From positions 1 to 28,254 of the forward strand of contig CAYMPC010000009.1 of NCBI GenBank assembly GCA_964392465.1: a DNA stretch of 28,254 bases, read 5' to 3'. Source of the stretch: JAAXVZ01 sp964392465 (GTDB taxonomy: Archaea; Nanobdellota; Nanobdellia; Woesearchaeales; GW2011-AR15). Made by a program: the position numbers and the translations under genes. This document shows positions 22,690 through 28,254 of this stretch, piece by piece (positions within the stretch are counted from its first letter, which is position 1; the number at the start of each line of letters is the position of its first letter). The notes beneath the pieces were generated by a model. It worked only from the letters and a program-made list of their open reading frames with translations, was not told where the DNA came from and ran no database searches.

Positions 22690-22884
22690 ATGGAAGAAAA
22701 ACATCATAAGCATCATAAAAGGCATGTTATGCTAAAGGGAATAGCCCTGCATCTTTTTGTTTATATAATACTTGCTTTGACATTGATTTTTCTGGGTGTC
22801 CCAAATGAAGTTGTTTTCATTGTAATAATGATTTTGTTATGGGGGCTTTTCGTAATAAGCTATTCTCATTATAAAAGAAAATAA
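22690..22884 (+). CDS. Small two-helix membrane protein with His-rich N-terminus
   Basis: 64 residues. The N-terminus MEEKHHKHHKRHVM has five histidines in twelve residues and is strongly basic. Two hydrophobic helices follow (about 18-36 and 40-58), with a short loop GVPNE and a basic end (HYKRK), so both termini are probably cytoplasmic. It is similar in layout to the 2TM domain proteins. A TATA-like ATATTTAAAC lies about 20-28 nt before the ATG. The His cluster could bind metal. Function unknown. Confidence 0.65.
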   Translation: MEEKHHKHHKRHVMLKGIALHLFVYIILALTLIFLGVPNEVVFIVIMILLWGLFVISYSHYKRK

Positions 22885-22894
22885 TTTAATTGTT

Positions 22895-24076
22895 TTATTC
22901 TTCTACTTTTTTTCTCACAAGCTTCTGAAGGAAATATGCAGAAAAAGACGATAAAATAATACTATATAATATAAAAATAAAAATTAGATCTATTATTATG
23001 TTTGGAAAACCAATGCTATTGTTAAATAAGATAAGAGCTAAAGCCGCAACAGCTACACCTTTTGGGCTTGTAAAAGAGATGAAAATCATTTCTTTAATAT
23101 TAATATCATGATGTGAAAGACTCAAGAAAAGTGAGAAAAATCTTATTAATATCATTATTACAAACAAGATAAATGAATATAAAATAAATTTAGGTTCAAA
23201 ACGCAATGGAAGAACAAAACCTAATAAGATTAGTATAATATTCTCCAAGATTGAGGAAAGATATTTTGAAAAAGTCTGCATCTCTTTTTTCTTCCTGAAA
23301 GTGACTCTTTCAAAAAGCAGGCTATATGCTGCTACTGCAAAAATGCCATTTGCATTCAATAATTCTGCAGTAAAATATGAAAGAAGCATAAAAAAAAGCA
23401 AAGATATATTTGAAAGCCAAGCAACATGAAAATTTCTAAGGGCTCTGAATACAATCAATGCAACTAAAAGCCCTATACCAAACCCAAGTGCTATCTCCAA
23501 TAAAAAAGGATATGCGCTGCTGAAAAAATCAATTAAAATTTTGTCTTCAAATTTAATAAAGTTAAGTAACATTATAACAAGCAAAATAATTATTGGCGTG
23601 GCTATTAGAGTCTCATATTTCAATATTTCCATAATCCTATTTTCCTTATTTTTTATTAGAGGAAAAAACAGAGTAAAATCTGTGCTTGAGACAACTAATG
23701 CGAAGATAAAACAAACAACAACATTAGTAATATTAAAAAACAAATGTGTAAAAACTCCTAAAAACATTATGTTCATAATAATAAAAAAAAGTGCCAATTT
23801 GAATGCCAATTCTGAATAAGTATCTAGTTCATGATATGAAAACTGAGAAAGGCTGTTGAACACAACAAAAATTAAAACAAGTATTAATATACTTAATAAA
23901 AAGTTAGGAGAAAGATAAAATAGCTGCTGGTTATTTATATAAATATTATTAAGAATAAAACCTGTCACAATCAATAATATGGCAGTAGGGAGCCTAAAAA
24001 TCTTTGAGATATATGCTATTAAAAATCCTATACCTATGATTATAATAATTTTTGAAAGAAACTCTACCTCTATCAT
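22895..24076 (-). CDS. Cation:proton antiporter-like membrane protein with altered ion site
   Basis: 393 residues, about 11-12 membrane helices, organised like the CPA family: ISKIFRLPTAILLIVTGFIL at the start, VSSTDFTLFFPL with T132-D133, and TSPKGVAVAALALIL near the end, matching the (S/T)PRG motif. The helix that normally reads ESxxND carries instead KYETLIATP (153-161): the Asn-Asp pair that binds the ion is replaced by Ala159-Thr160. No C-terminal TrkA domain is present. It may have changed specificity or be a channel or regulator instead of an antiporter. A TATA box (24101-24108) sits 24 nt from the ATG. Confidence 0.82.
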   Translation of the reverse strand: MIEVEFLSKIIIIIGIGFLIAYISKIFRLPTAILLIVTGFILNNIYINNQQLFYLSPNFLLSILILVLIFVVFNSLSQFSYHELDTYSELAFKLALFFIIMNIMFLGVFTHLFFNITNVVVCFIFALVVSSTDFTLFFPLIKNKENRIMEILKYETLIATPIIILLVIMLLNFIKFEDKILIDFFSSAYPFLLEIALGFGIGLLVALIVFRALRNFHVAWLSNISLLFFMLLSYFTAELLNANGIFAVAAYSLLFERVTFRKKKEMQTFSKYLSSILENIILILLGFVLPLRFEPKFILYSFILFVIMILIRFFSLFLSLSHHDINIKEMIFISFTSPKGVAVAALALILFNNSIGFPNIIIDLIFIFILYSIILSSFSAYFLQKLVRKKVEE

Positions 24077-24140
24077 AAATTAATAGTTTAAGTAAAGTGG
24101 TTTATAAATTTTTTCTTGATTAGATTATATTAAATTATGC

Positions 24141-24629
24141 CTAGATTTTTTTGGTTCTCTCTTTCTTCTTTGAAAAATATTCTTCTTTTTTATATACTCT
24201 TAAAAAATTGCCACTACCTACCCAAACAATTTTATCATTTTCCTTCAAATCTGCTACTAATACTATTTCTTTTTCTAAACTTAATCTGTTCTGATTTCCA
24301 TCAAGTTTCGTTGTTTGATATTCATTATAATGAAAATTAGGTGTGTTTGCAGAAATAGCATCACATAGTTCTAAATAACCTATACCTATTTCAGATTCTT
24401 CTGAAGAAATGGCTTTATAGTATAATATTCTATTATTAAGATCTGGTTTTTGTCCTATTTCAGCTAACCTTGCTTTTAATATATCTTCTAAAGATGAGAT
24501 AAAATTTAATCTGACTGTTCTAGGAGACTGTTCTCCAACTATAAGATCTATTCCCCTTGAAGAGGAGTAATACTCTCCTGCATATTTTGTCAATATTGGA
24601 AAGTGAAATTGTTGATATTGTTGTTTCAT
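24141..24629 (-). CDS. Uncharacterised 162-residue protein
   Basis: Soluble, no signal or membrane segment. Predicted strands (RGIDLIVGE, TVRLNFI, KEIVLVADL, KIVWVGSG) alternate with one long helix (LEDILKARLAEIGQ), followed by a Lys-rich tail (EEYFSKKKERTKKI). No family recognised. On the minus strand, TTTATATATAAAAAC (about 24649-24663) provides a TATA box roughly 25 nt from the ATG at 24627-24629. The gene is divergent from cutA, with about 90 nt between the two starts. Confidence 0.55.
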   Translation of the reverse strand: MKQQYQQFHFPILTKYAGEYYSSSRGIDLIVGEQSPRTVRLNFISSLEDILKARLAEIGQKPDLNNRILYYKAISSEESEIGIGYLELCDAISANTPNFHYNEYQTTKLDGNQNRLSLEKEIVLVADLKENDKIVWVGSGNFLRVYKKEEYFSKKKERTKKI

Positions 24630-24718
24630 AAATGGCCTTTTCTTTGTTTTTATATATAAATATATGTAATTTCTATCATTACCAAAACTATTTAAACTGC
24701 CTTTTTTTACATTTTAAA

Positions 24719-25030
24719 ATGAGAGTAATTTATATTACTACAAGGAATGCTGGTGAAGCAAAAAAGATTTCTGCTCATTTGTTAAAAAAAAAGTTGATTG
24801 CTTGCGCAAATATTTTTCCTATTGAAAGCATGTACTCATGGAAAGGTGAAATACAGGAAGACCTTGAGTTTGTTGTTTTAGCAAAAACAATTGATGTAAA
24901 TTATGACAAAGTTGAAAAAGAAATTAAAAAGATGCATAGTTATGATATTCCTGCTATTTATTCTTGGAAAATTGATAAAATAAACAAGGACTATTTGAAG
25001 TGGGTTGAAAAAGGGACATCAAGAAAGTGA
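24719..25030 (+). CDS. cutA: CutA1 family protein
   Basis: 103 residues from the ATG at 24719. The frame is open from 24632, but the extra 29 codons encode a Tyr/Phe/Asn-rich stretch unlike CutA, and a TATA-like TTTAAA near 24690 supports the later start. The hallmarks are complete: VIYITTRNAGEAKKISAHLL, LIACANIFPIESMYSWKGEI, and MHSYDIPAIYSWKID. CutA1 is a small trimeric ferredoxin-like protein once linked to divalent-cation tolerance; its real role is unclear. A zinc-type small protein gene follows 7 nt after its stop. Confidence 0.93.
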   Translation: MRVIYITTRNAGEAKKISAHLLKKKLIACANIFPIESMYSWKGEIQEDLEFVVLAKTIDVNYDKVEKEIKKMHSYDIPAIYSWKIDKINKDYLKWVEKGTSRK

Positions 25031-25037
25031 CTAATGT

Positions 25038-25271
25038 ATGAAAGACCATTTGATTTCTGAAGCATCCTTTAAGCAGCATAATGATCCCTTTGGAAAATGT
25101 ATGTACTGTACAGATCCATTCGGATTGGAAGACAAATGGAAAATATTGCCTTTTGGATTTAACACCTATGTAAGTGTTGTATGCTCTGCATGTAAAAAAG
25201 AGCATAGGTTCAAAGATCAGAATATTACTACAATAGAAGACGTTATAGAAAAATTAAAAAAAAACAGATAG
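25038..25271 (+). CDS. Small protein with two CxxC pairs, co-transcribed with cutA
   Basis: 77 residues. CMYC (21-24) and CSAC (49-52) would form a zinc ribbon, separated by a 24-residue beta-rich stretch (KWKILPFGFNTYVSVV). A helical tail (TTIEDVIEKLKKN) follows. Start is 7 nt after the cutA stop, so the two probably share a transcript and may share a metal-related role (inference). The start could be coupled because no strong Shine-Dalgarno is visible. It abuts the convergent gene at 25272. Confidence 0.65.
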   Translation: MKDHLISEASFKQHNDPFGKCMYCTDPFGLEDKWKILPFGFNTYVSVVCSACKKEHRFKDQNITTIEDVIEKLKKNR

Positions 25272-25514
25272 TTATTTTTTCTTAGTTGTTTTTTTCTTGA
25301 TTTTTTTCTGTATTTTCTTTTCTAGTTTTTCAACTTCTGCAACAAGCTCTTTAGTTAAACGCTCTGCATCTTTTTTTAATAATTTTCCTTTTTCTGCTAA
25401 TGAATGCGCTGCTTTTTTTATTTTGTCTCTATTTTTATAGGCTAATCCTGCAGCAGCTCCTGTAGCAGCTATACCTAATCCCAACAAGAAAAACTTTTTT
25501 GCTGTATTTTTCAT
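25272..25514 (-). CDS. Small membrane protein with glycine-zipper helix and basic coiled-coil tail
   Basis: 80 residues from the ATG at 25512-25514, which has GAGGTG 6 nt upstream; an upstream TTG at 25532 would overlap that site. MKNTAKKFFLLGLGIAATGA begins an Ala/Gly-rich membrane helix (about 8-26), followed by LAYKNRDKIKKAAHSLAEKG and a heptad-rich coiled coil ending in poly-Lys (KIQKKIKKKTTKKK). The layout resembles YtxH-like envelope or stress proteins of bacteria. The basic tail could bind nucleic acid or the membrane surface. Function unknown. Confidence 0.65.
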   Translation of the reverse strand: MKNTAKKFFLLGLGIAATGAAAGLAYKNRDKIKKAAHSLAEKGKLLKKDAERLTKELVAEVEKLEKKIQKKIKKKTTKKK

Positions 25515-25621
25515 TAAAACACCTCTTAACAATTTTGTTTTACTTATCTTATTGACATTACTGTTTTTAAAAGTTTTGTTTTTGAAAAAATCAAATAAAA
25601 CAGAGAAATAATCTTATTCTT

Positions 25622-27238
25622 CTATTCGTCACTCAATAATATTTTCATCATTTCTGCAAATGCAGATCTTGTAATAAAAACACCATTTGCCACTCCTATT
25701 AAAGAAGTTATTGCAAAACCTTTCAAAAGCCCTGCTCCTGCAAATAACAAAGGAGCCATAGCAGCTACTGTTGCTAAAAAAGAAACAAAAACTATAAAAA
25801 ATGCTTTTTTCATCCTTTGTGCCCAAGTCAAGAATCTATCCTCCTCATCTTCTTCATTTTCATTCCCTAATATCTCATCAGTTATAATAATCTGGTCATC
25901 TACTCCTGTTCCAATAGCTACTATTATACCTGCTATTCCTGCAATATCAATGTTTTGCTTTAGCAAAGAGGCAATTCCTAATATAAGAAGGATTTCTGAA
26001 GTTATCATTGTAATTATAGGCAAGGATATTATTACTTTTTTATATCTTAAAATAACAATTAAGACAACAATAAGTTCAGAGATAATTGCAATATAGATTG
26101 CATTTGTCAAAAATTCTTTTCCAAGTGAAGGAGATAGAGCATCTGTTTTTATTATCTCTAATTTTACAGGAAGGCTTCCTGTAATCAAAATTGTCTGGAG
26201 TCTTTTCATATTTTTTTGTGTTTCAACAATCGCTTCCTGTCTATTCCTCCCAACTCCTGATCCGGAAATCTGAATATCTGTTGTTGGATTACCTTTCAAT
26301 TCTGCACCTATCCTCAGAGAATCAACAAGCGAATCATCTAAGTATAAGTCTATATCTTGAGATAAATATGCTTGCCCAAAAGTATCATATACAATATCCA
26401 GCTTGCCTGTCTCTGTTGCCTGTCTATCTGCTGCTTCTTTGCTTAAAGTAATTGAAAATCTAAATCTACATGAATAGCCATCTGATGCCTGTCTACATCC
26501 ATATTGAGGATCAATTCCAGAACATTCTGCTGTCCTGCAAACATAAGTTATATCCCTTCCACCCAAAAATACTGTCTCATTTCCTATCTTTGCTTCAAAT
26601 TTCCCTTGTTTTGCCAACAATTCTTTTACTTCCTCTTCATTTGCACCTGCAATTTCAACAATAATAAACTGATTTCCGGATAGGTCATTAGCTGACCTTA
26701 TTGTTGTATCGCTCAAGCCAAATACATTTAATCTCTCTTGCATATTTTTCAATAAAATCTCCATATCGCTGCTAGATAGCTTTGTCTCTGGCTGCAAAAC
26801 AACTCTAGTGCCTCCTTGAAGATCAAGCCCAAGCAAAATATTGCTTTTAGGGGCATCATAGATCCTTAGCCCAAGATTTTCTTTTGTAGTGAATTTTGCA
26901 ACATAATTTTTTGTTGCCATAAAAAACAAAAACTTTGATTTTTCTGTTTTAATGATCAAAGAGGTATTTTCAGGTATGTTGCTAACAATATCTTCAAATT
27001 CAGCCACACTATTTACTGGGATTCTATTTATTTCTGTAATCCTTTCCCTGCTCATAGGAACTTCATTAGGGCTAGGAGAAACCATTCCTGCAAGATATGC
27101 CGTACTATTCAATGTTACTGTCCTTATTGCAACTCCTTTTGTAAAAGGATTAGGATTAATAGCAATTATAGTTAGTATCAAAAATACAAAATAAATCCAA
27201 ATTTTTCCATTGGTGAACAATTTTTTAAGCTTTGACAT
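25622..27238 (-). CDS. secD: Protein-export membrane protein SecD, with added PDZ-like domain
   Basis: 538 residues. SecD with SecF uses the proton gradient to help protein export through SecYEG. A first membrane helix (about 13-28) precedes a PDZ-like domain (about 34-118; STAYLAGM, ITEINRIPVNSVAEFEDIVS), then LLGLDLQGGTRVVLQPE (about 135-151), the signature of SecD. A periplasmic-equivalent loop with four cysteines (C234, C239, C248, C257) and five C-terminal helices containing AIGTGVDDQIIITDE follow. I chose the ATG at 27236-27238, preceded by AAAGGA; the frame is open to a TTG at 27256. It overlaps secF by 14 nt, indicating coupling. Confidence 0.95.
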   Translation of the reverse strand: MSKLKKLFTNGKIWIYFVFLILTIIAINPNPFTKGVAIRTVTLNSTAYLAGMVSPSPNEVPMSRERITEINRIPVNSVAEFEDIVSNIPENTSLIIKTEKSKFLFFMATKNYVAKFTTKENLGLRIYDAPKSNILLGLDLQGGTRVVLQPETKLSSSDMEILLKNMQERLNVFGLSDTTIRSANDLSGNQFIIVEIAGANEEEVKELLAKQGKFEAKIGNETVFLGGRDITYVCRTAECSGIDPQYGCRQASDGYSCRFRFSITLSKEAADRQATETGKLDIVYDTFGQAYLSQDIDLYLDDSLVDSLRIGAELKGNPTTDIQISGSGVGRNRQEAIVETQKNMKRLQTILITGSLPVKLEIIKTDALSPSLGKEFLTNAIYIAIISELIVVLIVILRYKKVIISLPIITMITSEILLILGIASLLKQNIDIAGIAGIIVAIGTGVDDQIIITDEILGNENEEDEEDRFLTWAQRMKKAFFIVFVSFLATVAAMAPLLFAGAGLLKGFAITSLIGVANGVFITRSAFAEMMKILLSDE

Positions 27239-28211
27239 TTTTTTCTTTCCTTTCAAAATGGATTTTTAGTAATGCTACATTTCCTATCCAGGTTGTTATG
27301 ATATCAATTAAAAGACCAACAACAATTATAAGCATAATCTGCTTAAGAACCATATTGTTTGTTAATAGAAATGAGGCACCCATAGCCGCAATTCCTGTAA
27401 AAGACATAGTAAGCCCTGTTTTCATTGCTCTAAATAATGCTTTATCTTTATCATCTTTTTTTTCTTTCAAAAGTTTTGTAGACAATAAAATACTTGTATC
27501 AAGTGAATAATCTATAAGCATAAGATAAGCTGCAATTCCTCCTGCTGTCAACCTTATTCCTATGATGTTCATAATTCCAAGAGTAATAAATATGTTTAAA
27601 AATGCAGATAATAATGCTGCAAAAGTCGCATAAAAATTCCTAAAATAAAGATGGAATACTACTCCCATTAAAAAGAAAGCTATTGTCAAAACAATAAACA
27701 TCTCCTTAAAAAAGCTTTCTCCAAGGGATGAACCCATTGTTTCTATGCTATAATCATCTTTTTCAAGAACTCCAATCTTTTCCTGAACTGCAGAAATCAA
27801 ATTTGTACCCTCAACATCTGACGCTTCAATGATTATTCCATTGATTTTGCCGCTTGACTCAATTGTCCTTATATTCAAAGATGCCTTTGGATATCTTTCA
27901 TTTAAAAAAGATTCTAGTTCATTAAGATTAGAATATGTTGTTGTTATGCTTAACGAGATTCCTCCTTTCAAAGACACATCTCTTTGTGTAAAGTCTCCTG
28001 TCTTGAAATAAGTGTATCCTATTGAGCCTATTGCGAAAAGTGTCAAGAAAACAACAATCAGAGATAATTTTTTATATTCTTTAATATATATATCTTTTAA
28101 TTTTTTTTTAAATATTTGTTTAGAATCTTTAGAATCAGATGCATTTTCTTTCTGAGAAATTTTAATTTCTTTCTTTTCTTTATTCCCCACTGTCTTATGC
28201 TTCTTCGACAT
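27225..28211 (-). CDS. secF: Protein-export membrane protein SecF
   Basis: 328 residues. A hydrophilic Lys/Ser-rich N-terminus (about 1-45) is followed by membrane helix 1, the exported domain starting DVSLKGGISLSI (the SecF/SecD DxxGG signature), and five more helices with LIDYSLDTSILLSTKLL and AMKTGLTMSFTGIAAMGASF. It is the partner of SecD; archaea encode them as separate proteins with secF first, as here. The ATG at 28209-28211 is 26 nt from a TATA box (28237-28244). The frame is open to a TTG at 28229, but that would lie upstream of the predicted transcription start. Confidence 0.95.
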   Translation of the reverse strand: MSKKHKTVGNKEKKEIKISQKENASDSKDSKQIFKKKLKDIYIKEYKKLSLIVVFLTLFAIGSIGYTYFKTGDFTQRDVSLKGGISLSITTTYSNLNELESFLNERYPKASLNIRTIESSGKINGIIIEASDVEGTNLISAVQEKIGVLEKDDYSIETMGSSLGESFFKEMFIVLTIAFFLMGVVFHLYFRNFYATFAALLSAFLNIFITLGIMNIIGIRLTAGGIAAYLMLIDYSLDTSILLSTKLLKEKKDDKDKALFRAMKTGLTMSFTGIAAMGASFLLTNNMVLKQIMLIIVVGLLIDIITTWIGNVALLKIHFERKEKNVKA

Positions 28212-28236
28212 TACATAACGCAGAAACAAAATAGAA

Positions 28237-28244
28237 TTTATAAA
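28237..28244 (-). promoter_or_regulatory. TATA box of secF-secD
   Basis: TTTATAAA lies 26 nt upstream of the secF ATG at 28211, giving a leaderless transcript and fixing that start over the TTG at 28229. Confidence 0.6.
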
Positions 28245-28254
28245 GGTTTTTAAT

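Noticed and set aside
24632..24718. N-terminal extension of CutA
   Set aside because: The added residues are Tyr/Phe/Asn-rich and unlike the family, and the TATA-like element near 24690 falls inside this stretch, so the ATG at 24719 is the better start.

Overview
The window comes from a strongly AT-rich archaeon, most likely a small-genome DPANN lineage of the Pacearchaeota/Woesearchaeota kind (lineage is inference). Supporting signs are a class I lysyl-tRNA synthetase, an archaeal-type split SecF-SecD pair, a METTL5-like NPPF methylase, an RPA/SOSS-like OB-fold protein, a DUF5752 protein, TATA boxes about 25 nt upstream of many start codons (leaderless mRNAs), and GGTG-type Shine-Dalgarno sites where leaders exist. 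No rRNA, tRNA, CRISPR array or transposon was seen.

Layout. 1-142: 5' end of PEP synthase (minus). 251-865: RNA/DNA adenine methylase, sharing a symmetrical TATA box with a coiled-coil/winged-helix gene (927-1466). 1544-4696: plus-strand operon of an 871-residue coiled-coil protein with two C-terminal helical repeats, a two-helix membrane protein and a small alpha/beta protein. 4710-6708: convergent minus-strand operon of an orphan PEP-synthase-type ATP-grasp domain with an acidic tail, plus a small helical protein. This 1.5-6.7 kb block is the least explained part of the window. 6828-7409: unknown gene. 7428-8825: CysS. 8922-12384: membrane proteins, an OB-fold protein, an atypical radical SAM enzyme, a zinc-ribbon membrane protein and an unknown. 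12477-14186: LysRS. 14253-15250: haem-binding cytochrome b5-like lipoprotein plus nitroreductase. 15304-16068: RsuA-type pseudouridine synthase. 16077-16960: Cas4/RecB-like nuclease with a tiny downstream gene. 17045-18453: membrane protein and Dus. 18494-19083: three mini-genes of 59, 53 and 32 codons. 19178-21171: membrane protein, DUF5752 and an alanine-type aminotransferase. 21329-22633: membrane-anchored serpin. 22690-25514: small membrane protein, antiporter-like protein, unknown, CutA, zinc protein and glycine-zipper protein. 25622-28211: SecF-SecD, with SecD carrying an added PDZ-like domain.

The genes fall into translation and RNA modification (CysS, LysRS, Dus, RsuA-like, methylase), envelope and secretion (SecDF, serpin, lipoprotein, several membrane proteins), and a set of uncharacterised lineage-type proteins. 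Three of the membrane proteins (8922-9515, 10913-11512, 17045-17605) look like dispersed paralogues. Several start codons were moved from the longest reading frame to positions that agree with the promoter or ribosome-binding site.
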